Assembly (NCBI RefSeq): GCF_009749385.1
Contig: NZ_WBIN01000011.1
Coordinates: forward strand, 226,946 to 290,945
Reading direction: 5' to 3'
Source of the DNA: Agromyces allii
Lineage (GTDB): Bacteria; Actinomycetota; Actinomycetes; Actinomycetales; Microbacteriaceae
Length of the DNA stretch: 64,000 nucleotides
Below, piece after piece: positions 16,228 to 24,561 of this stretch; position 1 is the first letter of the stretch; each line of letters starts with the position of its first letter. The position numbers were made by a program, and so were the translations under genes. The notes below the pieces were generated by a model. That model saw only the letters and a program-made list of their open reading frames with translations, was not told the DNA's origin and did no database searches.

Positions 16228-18848
16228 GCGCGTGCCTCGTAGGCCGCACTGCCGGCGAAGCTCGCGCCCGCGGCCGATGCGGTGACGCCCAGGAATCCAG
16301 TGTCGAGCGAGGCGAGCCTCGTCGGGAAGGCCTGCGAGACGGTCTTGCCCGCCTGCACCCCGACGAACGTCTTGGTGCCGAACGCGGTCTCGACCGTGAC
16401 ATCCGCCGTCCTGCTGTCGGTGTTCTTCACCGTCGCGACGAGGCTCGCCTTGCCGGCGACGCACCTCGACGTCGCCGTGGCCTCGACGGAGAGGTCGGGG
16501 TTCGTGCCGACGCCCGCGTAGTGGAACATGACCCGCTGGTACTCCTGCGCGGTGATCGGCATGATGCCGCCGTGGCGCTTCTTCAGGGTGCCGAGGTTCA
16601 CGTTGGTCGCCTTCGACCACACCGATGCCGAGGTCGAGTTGAGGTCGGTGGTGCGGAAGGGCAGGTACCCGCGTCCGGTGCCGTACTGGTCGGCGAGCAG
16701 GCCGTAGAGCTGCGCCGCGGCGCCCCGGTCGTCGTCGTTGTAGGCGAAGAACTCGGGGCCCTCGAGGCAGGCACCGGTGTAGTTCAGGCCGCCGGCGCAC
16801 GTGCCGCTGCCGCTCAGGATCGACTGCAGCGTGCCGACGAGCACCCACTCCTGGTCGGTGCCGGTGGTCTTCGCCGTCGCCGAGGTCGTGACGGCGTCGA
16901 GCTTCTTCGAGCGCTCGATCGTGATCTGGCCGTCGCCGGAGGCCCGGTAGAACCAGTCGCCCACCTTGATCACGGTCGTGTCGATGATCGACCCCTGACG
17001 GTCGATCCACTTGACGGGCGTCGAGAAGGTGCGGAAGTCGCGCGTCGTCGACAGGTACATGTCGACGCTGTCGCCGAGTTCGGTGTTGCCGTCGGCCCGG
17101 GTCGCCCAGAACACGTAGTACTGCTGCGTCACCTCGTCCCAGACTGCCTCGGGCGCCCACGCCATGCCGACGTTCGGGATCTTGCTCGCCACGTCGGCGA
17201 AGCGCGGTTCGCTCCAGTTGACGAGATCGGTGGACTCCCAGATCACGAGGTCCTTCGATCCCGTGACGGTCGCGTTGGCCGAACCCCAGCCGCCGCGGTA
17301 GTAGATGCTGAGGTCGGTCGCGATGAGGTAGAACCGGTCGCCCTCGGGCGAGCGCACCACGAACGGGTCGCGCACGCCGCCGTCGCCCTGGCCCTTCGCG
17401 AGGGACAGCACCGGATTGCCGCTCGCGCGGGTGTCGGTGAAGGTGAGCGCGTCGCGGCTGGTCGCGAAGTAGATCTGCTCGTCGCTCGCGGCACCCTCGG
17501 TGCCGGTGAAGTGGGCGAACAGGTAGTCGGTCGTCTTGGCGAGTTCGACCGCCTTGCGCACGGTGAGCGGGATGTCACGGGTCGCCGTGACGCCGTTCTT
17601 CGACGCCGTGACGGTGAGCACGACGCGCGTGTCACCGCTCGCCGGGCGCGTCACGACGCCGGGGGCGACCGTGCCGGTGCCGACGACGTCGACGACGGCC
17701 GGGGCCGAGGAGCTCCACGTGAGCGTCGAGCCGAACCGCGGACCGGCCGTCGGCAGCGTGAGGTCGGAACGTACGTCGTCGGCGTACGGCAGGGTGATCG
17801 CGTCGAGGTCGCGCTGCGCCGCCTCGGCGGCGGTGGGTGCGCGGAGCACGGTCACGGTGAAGGCCTTCGTCGCCGTCTTGCCTCGCACGGTCGAGGTCGC
17901 CGTCAGCGTCACCTCGGTGTCGGATGCCGGCTGGGTGACCGTGCCGTCGGCGGCGACGATGCCGGCGGGCGACGACGTCCACGTCACGCTTCCGGCGGTC
18001 GGCAGCACGAGGTCGGTCTCGACCTTCGACAGGTCCTGCGGGTTCACGGCCGCCAGGTCGAGCGCCGCCGCCGTCTCAGCCGCGGCCGCCGTGGCATCCG
18101 TCGCCGCGATCGTCAGGAGGTCGGCCGCGGACAGCGCCTCCGAGTACACCCGGAACGCCGAGACATCCCCCTGATAGAGCGAATCGGCCGCGTACGCGGA
18201 CTTGCCGATGAAGTTCATGGTGTGGGTCGCGAGGTCGCTCAGGTTGACGGTCGAGTTCGCCTTCTCGGCCACCTGCACGCCGTCGATGAAGAGCCGCAGC
18301 GTCGACGTCGTGCCGTCGGCGTTCTTCGCGATCGTCGCGGCCACGGACTGCCAGCGGTTCTCGGCGATCTTCGTCGCCGAGGTCACCGTCTGCTCGCCCG
18401 ACCAGTTCGTCTTCGAGATCGCCAGGCGCGGTGCGACGGGCTGGATGAAGAACTGCCCGGTGGCGCCCTCGCCCGAGCCGCCGATGTTCCAGAGGAACTT
18501 GGCGCCCGACAGCGCCGTCGGGCTCGTCTCGATCACGATCGTGGCCGCCGACCGTCCGGCCAGCAGGCCGTCGGGCAGCTTCACGTGGTTCGACCCCGTG
18601 AAGCGCATGAATCCGCCGCGCCAGGCCTCGCCGCCCACGACGGTCGCATCGCGGCCGCCGCCCGACAGGTCGTGGGCGACGGTGCCCGAGGCCTCGGAGA
18701 AGTCGTACGAGGCCAGCGTCGATGCCGGCTCCGCACTCCAGGCCGCCGGGCCGATCATCGCCAGGCTTCCGGCCGCCAGCAGGGCGCTCGTCGCACCCGC
18801 GACCCATCTGCCCGCGCGCCGCGTGCGCGGCGTACCTTCTCGAACCAT
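16221..18848 (-). CDS. Secreted GH43-family glycosidase with LamG and C-terminal module
   Basis: An 875-residue secreted enzyme. The signal peptide ends near residue 38 (AAWSAEPAS). A LamG-like sandwich (about 40-245) and two Ig-like segments lead to a GH43 propeller starting with DYLFAHFTG and carrying GGVRDPFVV (base), MAWAPEAVWDE and CLEGPEFF (acid). The C-terminus is the shared module (SRCVAGKASLV... EARAC). An exo-acting alpha-L-arabinofuranosidase is the likeliest activity, though GH43 also includes xylosidases and galactosidases. The ATG at 18848 has the ribosome-binding site AGGAGG. It lies 64 bp after the LPSTG gene and overlaps the next glycosidase by 7 nt, so it is part of the operator-controlled operon from 21.1 kb. 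Confidence 0.85.
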   Translation of the reverse strand: MVREGTPRTRRAGRWVAGATSALLAAGSLAMIGPAAWSAEPASTLASYDFSEASGTVAHDLSGGGRDATVVGGEAWRGGFMRFTGSNHVKLPDGLLAGRSAATIVIETSPTALSGAKFLWNIGGSGEGATGQFFIQPVAPRLAISKTNWSGEQTVTSATKIAENRWQSVAATIAKNADGTTSTLRLFIDGVQVAEKANSTVNLSDLATHTMNFIGKSAYAADSLYQGDVSAFRVYSEALSAADLLTIAATDATAAAAETAAALDLAAVNPQDLSKVETDLVLPTAGSVTWTSSPAGIVAADGTVTQPASDTEVTLTATSTVRGKTATKAFTVTVLRAPTAAEAAQRDLDAITLPYADDVRSDLTLPTAGPRFGSTLTWSSSAPAVVDVVGTGTVAPGVVTRPASGDTRVVLTVTASKNGVTATRDIPLTVRKAVELAKTTDYLFAHFTGTEGAASDEQIYFATSRDALTFTDTRASGNPVLSLAKGQGDGGVRDPFVVRSPEGDRFYLIATDLSIYYRGGWGSANATVTGSKDLVIWESTDLVNWSEPRFADVASKIPNVGMAWAPEAVWDEVTQQYYVFWATRADGNTELGDSVDMYLSTTRDFRTFSTPVKWIDRQGSIIDTTVIKVGDWFYRASGDGQITIERSKKLDAVTTSATAKTTGTDQEWVLVGTLQSILSGSGTCAGGLNYTGACLEGPEFFAYNDDDRGAAAQLYGLLADQYGTGRGYLPFRTTDLNSTSASVWSKATNVNLGTLKKRHGGIMPITAQEYQRVMFHYAGVGTNPDLSVEATATSRCVAGKASLVATVKNTDSRTADVTVETAFGTKTFVGVQAGKTVSQAFPTRLASLDTGFLGVTASAAGASFAGSAAYEARAC
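17847..18721 (-). repeat. Direct repeat copy B (LamG/Ig-coding segment)
   Basis: Partner of 15241-16115, gapless over about 875 bp. The downstream catalytic parts of the two genes are unrelated in sequence, so the similarity is confined to the binding-domain half. Confidence 0.8.
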
Positions 18849-18912
18849 CAGAACCTCCTGTGAGCGTGGTCGTGCCCGAAGCCGGACCCGACGGATGTTG
18901 GAGCAGGGACGG

Positions 18913-19173
18913 TCAGCGGTGCGCGCGACCGATCGGATGCCGCGTGAAGACCGAGATGAGGAGCAGCGCCGCTCCACCGAGGAGCAGGGCGCCGACCCAG
19001 GTGATGAGGTCGCCGGCCGCTCCCGTCGACGGGAGCGATCCGGGATCGCAGTACTCGAGGCAGTCGAGCGGCAGGATGTCGACGCGGATCACGACGCCGT
19101 CGGGCACGTCGATCGTCGTTCCCCCTCCGACGACCGGGCCCAGCTCGAGGTGCCGCAGCGACCCCCCGATCAC
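18913..19173 (-). CDS. Small LPSTG sorting-signal protein (CscD-like)
   Basis: An 86-residue protein whose C-terminal half is a classic sortase sorting signal: LPSTG at about residues 50-54, a hydrophobic segment (about 57-75) and a basic tail (RHPIGRAHR). The N-terminal part has a short Cys pair (DCLEYC). The GTG start at 19173 overlaps the stop of the DUF916-like gene (GTGA) and follows GGAAGGGCGG, so translation is coupled. No N-terminal signal peptide is visible, which is odd for a sortase substrate. It resembles the small LPXTG member (CscD) of Firmicute Csc clusters. That assignment is by architecture and neighbours, not by sequence search. Confidence 0.68.
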   Translation of the reverse strand: MIGGSLRHLELGPVVGGGTTIDVPDGVVIRVDILPLDCLEYCDPGSLPSTGAAGDLITWVGALLLGGAALLLISVFTRHPIGRAHR

Positions 19174-20213
19174 TTCCGCCCTTCCAGCGCCAGGTCGCGG
19201 CGCCCTTCCTCGCGAGCCTCCTCGAGCAGCGCGTCGAGTCGGCGCTTGGACCGACCGCGCCGCCAGAGCAGGGCCATCACGATGAGCACGATGCCGAGCA
19301 CGACCAGCAACTGCGGCCACGGCACGGCCCAGACGAACACGCCGATCGACGAGGGTGCGACGGTCGTCTGCTCGCCGCCGACGGTGGTGACGGTCGGGGC
19401 GAGCTCGATCTCGCCCGGCAGGGCCAGCAGCGGCCAGACCTGACCGACCGCGAGCGAGAACGACCTGCTCTCGCCGGGCAGGACCTCCTGCGCGCGCTCG
19501 TTCTCGCCAGGGAAGGCGATGCTCCGCCCGGCGATCTCGAGCACGCCGGCCACCGCGAGCCGGGTGTTGCCCTCGTTGACCACGTCGAAGGAGACGTCGA
19601 TGCTCCCCGGGCGGATCGGGTTCCACGAGGTGTTGTAGTCGGTGACGACCTTCGTCACCGAGAAGGCGGGGGCGAGCACGCCGGTGACCCGGGTCATGAC
19701 CCGGAATCCGACGCGGCTCTCGACGCCGACGCCCGCGCCGTCGCCCTGCTTGACCGACAGCACCGACGCCGCGATGCCGGCGGCGTGATCACCGGGTTCG
19801 GCCTTCTCGGGCACGGTGATCGTGAACGGGACGACGACCGTGCCGCCGGGCGGAACGGTGACGCTCTCGGGCACGTCGATCCAGGTGCCGGCATCGGTCG
19901 ACTCCTGGTCGGACGGGAGCATGTCGAAGCGCCCGTTGTCGTTGTAGTAGCCGTCGGCCGCCGAGAGGCGGAACGCGACCTCCTCCTCGCCGAGGTTGCG
20001 GACGGCGAAGTGGTCCTGCACCTCGGCTCCGGGATCGATGGGGTGCTCGACCGAGACGCGGCCGTCGGGGCCCGTCGCGTCGGCCGGCGTGACCGACCAC
20101 GACACCGGCGCACCCTCCTCCGCGACCGCGGGCGCGGCGCCGGCCAGCCCCGCGGCGAGGCCGGCGACGGCGACGAGCGCAGCGAGTGCGGAGGAGAGAC
20201 GGAAGCGGGTCAT
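19170..20213 (-). CDS. DUF916-like secreted protein with C-terminal membrane anchor (CscA/WxLIP-like)
   Basis: A 347-residue envelope protein. Signal peptide (1 to about 31, ending AAPAVAEE), an Ig-like DUF916-type region (about 33-165; VSWSVTPADATGPDGRVSVE, DHFAVRNLGEEEVAF, TVPPGGTVVVPFTITVPEKA), a second beta domain (about 165-290), one transmembrane helix (about 298-320, PWPQLLVVLGIVLIVMALLW) and a basic cytoplasmic tail. In Firmicutes such WxL-interacting proteins bind peptidoglycan and WxL-domain partners. Here it sits between a WxL-like gene and an LPSTG gene, the same kind of trio. The ATG at 20213 precedes a typical signal peptide. Confidence 0.75.
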   Translation of the reverse strand: MTRFRLSSALAALVAVAGLAAGLAGAAPAVAEEGAPVSWSVTPADATGPDGRVSVEHPIDPGAEVQDHFAVRNLGEEEVAFRLSAADGYYNDNGRFDMLPSDQESTDAGTWIDVPESVTVPPGGTVVVPFTITVPEKAEPGDHAAGIAASVLSVKQGDGAGVGVESRVGFRVMTRVTGVLAPAFSVTKVVTDYNTSWNPIRPGSIDVSFDVVNEGNTRLAVAGVLEIAGRSIAFPGENERAQEVLPGESRSFSLAVGQVWPLLALPGEIELAPTVTTVGGEQTTVAPSSIGVFVWAVPWPQLLVVLGIVLIVMALLWRRGRSKRRLDALLEEAREEGRRDLALEGRK

Positions 20214-20270
20214 GGCGAGTCCTGGGGTGGAACGGGCCCCGGTCCGGTCGGTCCGGGGGCGAGGGGGTCG

Positions 20271-20306
20271 CGGCCGGGTCGATGGTGTCGCATCGACCCG
20301 GCCGCT
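20271..20306 (-). other. Strong hairpin between WxL-like and DUF916-like genes
   Basis: A perfect 15-bp stem (20271-20285 with 20292-20306, 6-nt loop) lies 5 bp after the WxL-like stop. It could act as a partial terminator or 3'-end shield, making the first gene's product more abundant than the anchor proteins. No other promoter-like feature is evident in this gap. Confidence 0.65.
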
Positions 20307-20311
20307 GCGGA

Positions 20312-20947
20312 TCAGTAGGTGTCTTCGAAGAGCGACAGCGTAAGCAGCGACGAGTAGCTGCCCGGGGCGACGTTCGCCGCGGTCTTCAGCTTGAGGTCGG
20401 CGGTGGTCGACCACGAGCCCTGTGCCGCCTTCGCGTCGGCGGAGTCCAGCGCCAGGTAGAGGAAGTCCTCACCGCTGGCCAGACCGGTGTTGTTGCCCGG
20501 CTGGGTCGGGGTGTCGGAGGCCGGGACGACCTCGCTGCCCGCGGCCACTTCGCCGTTGCCGTCGAGCACGTCGGCCGGCGACCAGCCGAGCTGGGTCGCC
20601 GGGATGTTCGGCTGCCCGGCGGTGCCGACGAAGTCGCCGGCCTGTCCGGTGACGTACCAGAAGACGCCGGCGGGCACGTCGTCGCGGGTGTCGGTGACGG
20701 TGACCGTCGGGAGCGTGCCGGTGAACTGCCGGTACGCGGCGGTCGAGCCGCCCTCGGTCAGGGTCGTCTCGGTGTCTTCCACCGTGAGGCTCAACGCGCC
20801 GTTCTCGACCGCCGCGATGTCGACCTTCACGTCGACGCCCGAGCTGTCGCCGGGGTCGGCCGCGAATGCGAGGCTTCCGACGCTCGCGAGCATGAGCCCG
20901 CCGACGATCCCCGCCGCGCAACGCGCTGCAGCACCTTTGCTGATCAT
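20312..20947 (-). CDS. Secreted WxL-like surface protein (CscB/C-like)
   Basis: A 211-residue secreted protein: signal peptide (1 to about 30, ending SLAFAADP) and one beta-rich domain. The pattern VTVTDTRDDVPAGVFWYV, DFVGT, LGWSPADV, a glycine/serine region, and a C-terminal GSYSSLLTLSLFEDTY fits the layout of WxL domains (D-R, W-x-[LV], dF, and a final YxxxLTxxL strand). The W-x-L motifs themselves are imperfect, so this is WxL-like, not a clear member. It is first in a five-gene operon with an operator and promoter at 21097-21144 and the ribosome-binding site GGAGGAATC before ATG at 20947. It probably binds the cell surface and may present or hold the glycosidases. Confidence 0.65.
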   Translation of the reverse strand: MISKGAAARCAAGIVGGLMLASVGSLAFAADPGDSSGVDVKVDIAAVENGALSLTVEDTETTLTEGGSTAAYRQFTGTLPTVTVTDTRDDVPAGVFWYVTGQAGDFVGTAGQPNIPATQLGWSPADVLDGNGEVAAGSEVVPASDTPTQPGNNTGLASGEDFLYLALDSADAKAAQGSWSTTADLKLKTAANVAPGSYSSLLTLSLFEDTY

Positions 20948-21096
20948 GATTCCTCCAGTTTCTCGGTCGACTTCCGCCGAGCCGAATCGTCGTGCAGCAA
21001 GGGGGCTGTCACGTTCGTTTGGGTGGCTCGAGAGACGACCGAGGTCGGCGCCGTTGCCGGTGGCGACCCGTCGAGGGGTCGCAGTCGGTCCCGGAA

Positions 21097-21110
21097 TGTT
21101 CCCGGGAACA
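21097..21110. promoter_or_regulatory. LacI-type operator O3 (surface-cassette operon)
   Basis: TGTTCCCGGGAACA, perfectly palindromic and extending to an 18-bp palindrome at 21095-21112. It lies directly downstream of the predicted -10 box, over the probable start point of the WxL-like/DUF916/LPSTG/GH43/GH43 operon. Confidence 0.8.
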
Positions 21111-21115
21111 TTTAC

Positions 21116-21144
21116 AGGATAGGCATGCAGTCGAATGCCGTCAA
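21116..21144 (-). promoter_or_regulatory. Predicted promoter of the surface-cassette operon
   Basis: On the minus strand, TTGACG (21144-21139), a 17-bp spacer and TATCCT (21121-21116) form a good sigma-70-like promoter about 170 bp before the first gene, followed 5 bp later by operator O3. Confidence 0.65.
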
Positions 21145-21176
21145 GGCATCTGCGACGTCCGCTCATCGAGCTCGCC

Positions 21177-24100
21177 TCAACTGCACGTCGCGGCCGCGTA
21201 CGCGACCTCGATCGGGGCGACTGCGGCCGCGGGCGCACCCGCGGAAGCACCCGCCACGCTCGCCGTCGCCGCGGTCGACGGCGCCGCCACGGAAGCCGTG
21301 GCCGCCACGACGACGGACCCCGCGGGCAACGACTTCTCCCGCGTGGCGAAGGAGATCGACACCGCCTTCGACGGCGCCACCTCGACCACCCGCTCTCCGA
21401 ACGCCGTGGTGATGCGCACGGATTGCCTGATCAGGCTGGAGTTCTCGACCGAGACGACCAGCGCGGCCTTTCCGACGGCGCATCGCGTGGTCGTCGTGAC
21501 GCGCACCGTCGAGGGCGACTCGCCCACGACGACGCGCACGGCGACGGTGCGATGCTGCGGCGCGACCTCCTGGTCCCGACTCACCGAGAGATCGAGCATG
21601 CCGTTCGCGCGCACGTTCACGGCCTTGAACCAGGTGTTGCGGTCGGGATCGAAGAGACCGCCCGCTGCCGAACCGGAATGCTGCTCGGGGTACGGGCGCG
21701 CGTGGTACGCGAGCACCAGGTTGCCGGCCTCGTCGATCGCGAACGAATTGTGACCGGTACCACCCTGGCCCGCTCCGCCGATGCGGCCCGAGGCGGTGTC
21801 GTTCGTGTCGAGCACGGGGAACGGCACCTGGGTCCAGCTCGCGGCGTTCTTCAGGTCGGCGTCCTTCGCCGCCCTCAGGAGCCCCAGGTCGTAGTACTTG
21901 TCGACCGTGCCGCCCGAGTAGGTGAGGTAGACGTAGTCGCCGTACTCGACCATGTACGGCGCCTCGACGATGCCCTGGTCGTTTCCTTCGGTCGTGTCCG
22001 ACGGCGTCGGGGCCGACTTGCCGTACTCCCAGGGCTGGCTGATGCCGTAGATCTGGCTGAGCCCGCCCTCGATCAGCGGCACGGTGCCGGTCGGGCCCAT
22101 CTGCGCCCGTCCGACGAGGAGCTTCGCGGCGCTCGGCATGACCCAGTAGCCCTGCGTCGCGCCGTCCTCCTCGCGTTCGAGGTACGACACGTCGAACGCC
22201 GCGCCCTCGAGGACGGTCGGCTCGCCCCAGTTCGCCTGGTCGACGAGTCCGACGGCACGCAGCGAGGCGTCGCTGCCCGTGTACGGGATCAGCACGGTGT
22301 TGTCGCACCATCCGCCGGTCGGCGCGTAGCCCTTGTTCATGCCGGCGACGATCCACCAGCGGCCGTTGATCTTGTGGAACTCCTGCGCCCAGATGTACCC
22401 GCCCCACCCGTAGAAGGTGTTCGGGTACTGCGCCTGCTTCCCGGGGGTTCCCGCGTCGGGGTCGATGACGATCTGCTCGGGCGCGTCCTTCAGGCCCGCG
22501 ATGGTCTTGGCGCGCTTGAGGCCGATCTTGCGATACGCGTTGGCGTCGATGAGCTGCGCGTTCGCCGCCGTCGACGGGATCGAGTAGTGCGAGCCCGTGA
22601 GGTACCAGTAGCCGTCGTCCTCGTTGAAGAACAGGTCGGGGTCGGCGCGGGCGTCGTTGACCATCTCCTCGGCGGTCTGCTGCACCGTGCCCGAGACCTC
22701 GTACGTTCCGGGCACGCCGGTGTCGATCGCGGCGAGGTCGCCCTCGTCCCAAGAGACCGCGAGATCCTTGGTCGATCCGTCGGTGTACTCCATGGTCGCC
22801 TTCGCGGGCAGGTCTGCGACGTCGAGGTCGTCGCCGAATGCGACGGCGACGTCGTCGATCGCGCGCACGCCCGTGTTCTGCAGGTCGACGTAGTTCTCGT
22901 AGAACGTCTCGAACTCTGCCTTCGACATCGCGAACGAGCTCGCCTGCGCCTGCATGGCGAATCCGGGCAGGCCCGCGCCGGCGACGCCGGACGCGATCAC
23001 GTCGGCCTTCGTGGCGGGCGTCGGGGTGCTCGACCCCGTGAGGCCGTCGAGCCGCGCCACCCGCCCCTCGCCGGTCAGGCTGTCGGTCCAGTACGCCGTG
23101 TACCTGGCCGACGCGGCGTCGAACACGATGCGCGGGTCGGTGACGACGGACCCGTCGGCCGAGACTTTGACGGCTCGCTGGTTGCGGAAGGTCGCGCCGT
23201 CGACGGCGTCCCACACGTAGACGGAGTCGGTGGCGTTGTTCTGCGAGGCGACCGCGCCGAGCGTTCCGTCTGCGAGGCGGAACAGCGAGGGCGACCCGAT
23301 CTGGGCGTTCGGCTTGGCGGCCTGCGTGCCGTCCCACGCGACCGACAGAATCGACTGGGCGCGGTTCAGCGACTCCCAGCTCGGAGCGCCGTCGGGGCGG
23401 GCCGAGACGAACAGCGCGTCGCTCCGGCGGTCGTCGTCGTAGGCGAGCGGATCGTCCTTCACCCCGCCGACGGTGGTGACCTTCTTCACGTACGCGGCGA
23501 TGTCGCCGCCCGCGTCGAGGATCTGCGCCGTGCCCGTGACCGGGGTCGCGACGCCGTCGATGCTCGCCGTGAGGCTCACCTCGACGGATCCGGATTCCGG
23601 ACGGTCGACCGAGCCGTCGGCGCCGACGAGGGAAGCGCCGTCGCCCGCGGCCGTCCAGGTCACGGCACGCCCGAGCACGCTCGAGGGCAGGTCGCCGGTG
23701 ATCCGCGCGGGGATCGCGAGTGCGGCCGCCGGGTCGCTCGGCGCGGTCGCCACGCCCAGCTCGGCCGGGGTGAGTGCACGGTTGTAGATGCGCACGTTGT
23801 CGAGCAGTCCAGAGAAGTACTCGCCGCTGGCCCAGTTCGCCTTGCCGAGCTGGAGCACGCCTCCGGCGGCGCCGACGATCGTCGAGAGGTTCTTGCCGGT
23901 CGTGTTCGTCGCGACGAGCTTCTGGTTCACGAACAGTCGGGCGGTGGCCCCCGAGATCACGAGGTCCACGTGCTTCCACGCGGTGTTCGCGGTCGTGGTG
24001 ACGAGGTTGCCGGCGGTCACGCGCGTTCCCGCGTTGTCGTAGCGTTCGACCGTGATGCCCGTGGTCTTGTCGAGCACGCCGACGTAGTGCTCGTTCTGGT

Positions 24101-24476
24101 AGGTCTGGGTCGCGGTGCTGCGGGCGGCGAACACCGACCATCCCGCGTTCGCCGCGGCATCCGGCCTGCTGTCGTACGAGATGGTCACGTCGTCGAGCCC
24201 GGCCAGCAGCGGGGTGCCGTCGCGCTTGGCGACGTCGAGCCAGAAGCCGCTGCCCACCTTGGCCGCCTTGCCGCTCTGGCCGTCGACGAGTGCCGCGGTG
24301 CCGCGCGTCGTGGCGATCGCACCGCCGCCGTCGAAGCTCGTCGTGCCGGTCTCGAAGGTGAAGTCGGCGAGCAGCGCGTCAGCGGGCGCCGCGGCGAGCG
24401 CCACCGATGGCGTGAGGATGCCGACGCACATCGCCGCAGCCGCTGCGACCCCGAGCAGTCGTCTCGTTGGTGTCAT
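21177..24476 (-). CDS. Secreted multidomain GH43-like glycosidase with tandem propellers
   Basis: A 1,099-residue secreted enzyme. Signal peptide (1-29), LamG-like sandwich (about 35-255), an Ig-like stretch, a first GH43-like propeller (about 350-530) with SPSLFRL where GH43 has RDP (Ser395, so probably non-catalytic), a Big_4-type Ig domain (about 545-605), then an intact GH43 propeller with RADPDLFF (Asp612) and IVEAPYMV (probable acid). It ends in the shared module (TRCAVGKAALV..., C-terminal AATCS), here lengthened by an Ala/Ser-rich insert. The layout mirrors the 12871-16227 protein. It is last of the three-gene leftward operon that starts at 31.5 kb. Only 66 bp separate its stop from operator O3, with no strong terminator between. 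Confidence 0.82.
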   Translation of the reverse strand: MTPTRRLLGVAAAAAMCVGILTPSVALAAAPADALLADFTFETGTTSFDGGGAIATTRGTAALVDGQSGKAAKVGSGFWLDVAKRDGTPLLAGLDDVTISYDSRPDAAANAGWSVFAARSTATQTYQNEHYVGVLDKTTGITVERYDNAGTRVTAGNLVTTTANTAWKHVDLVISGATARLFVNQKLVATNTTGKNLSTIVGAAGGVLQLGKANWASGEYFSGLLDNVRIYNRALTPAELGVATAPSDPAAALAIPARITGDLPSSVLGRAVTWTAAGDGASLVGADGSVDRPESGSVEVSLTASIDGVATPVTGTAQILDAGGDIAAYVKKVTTVGGVKDDPLAYDDDRRSDALFVSARPDGAPSWESLNRAQSILSVAWDGTQAAKPNAQIGSPSLFRLADGTLGAVASQNNATDSVYVWDAVDGATFRNQRAVKVSADGSVVTDPRIVFDAASARYTAYWTDSLTGEGRVARLDGLTGSSTPTPATKADVIASGVAGAGLPGFAMQAQASSFAMSKAEFETFYENYVDLQNTGVRAIDDVAVAFGDDLDVADLPAKATMEYTDGSTKDLAVSWDEGDLAAIDTGVPGTYEVSGTVQQTAEEMVNDARADPDLFFNEDDGYWYLTGSHYSIPSTAANAQLIDANAYRKIGLKRAKTIAGLKDAPEQIVIDPDAGTPGKQAQYPNTFYGWGGYIWAQEFHKINGRWWIVAGMNKGYAPTGGWCDNTVLIPYTGSDASLRAVGLVDQANWGEPTVLEGAAFDVSYLEREEDGATQGYWVMPSAAKLLVGRAQMGPTGTVPLIEGGLSQIYGISQPWEYGKSAPTPSDTTEGNDQGIVEAPYMVEYGDYVYLTYSGGTVDKYYDLGLLRAAKDADLKNAASWTQVPFPVLDTNDTASGRIGGAGQGGTGHNSFAIDEAGNLVLAYHARPYPEQHSGSAAGGLFDPDRNTWFKAVNVRANGMLDLSVSRDQEVAPQHRTVAVRVVVGESPSTVRVTTTTRCAVGKAALVVSVENSSLIRQSVRITTAFGERVVEVAPSKAVSISFATREKSLPAGSVVVAATASVAAPSTAATASVAGASAGAPAAAVAPIEVAYAAATCS

Positions 24477-24561
24477 GGTTCGTCGCGCTCCTCGTGTGCT
24501 CTCGATCGGAAGGTGGTGCGGCGACCGCCACCGCGTGCGCGATGACGGCCGCCGGGCCTGG

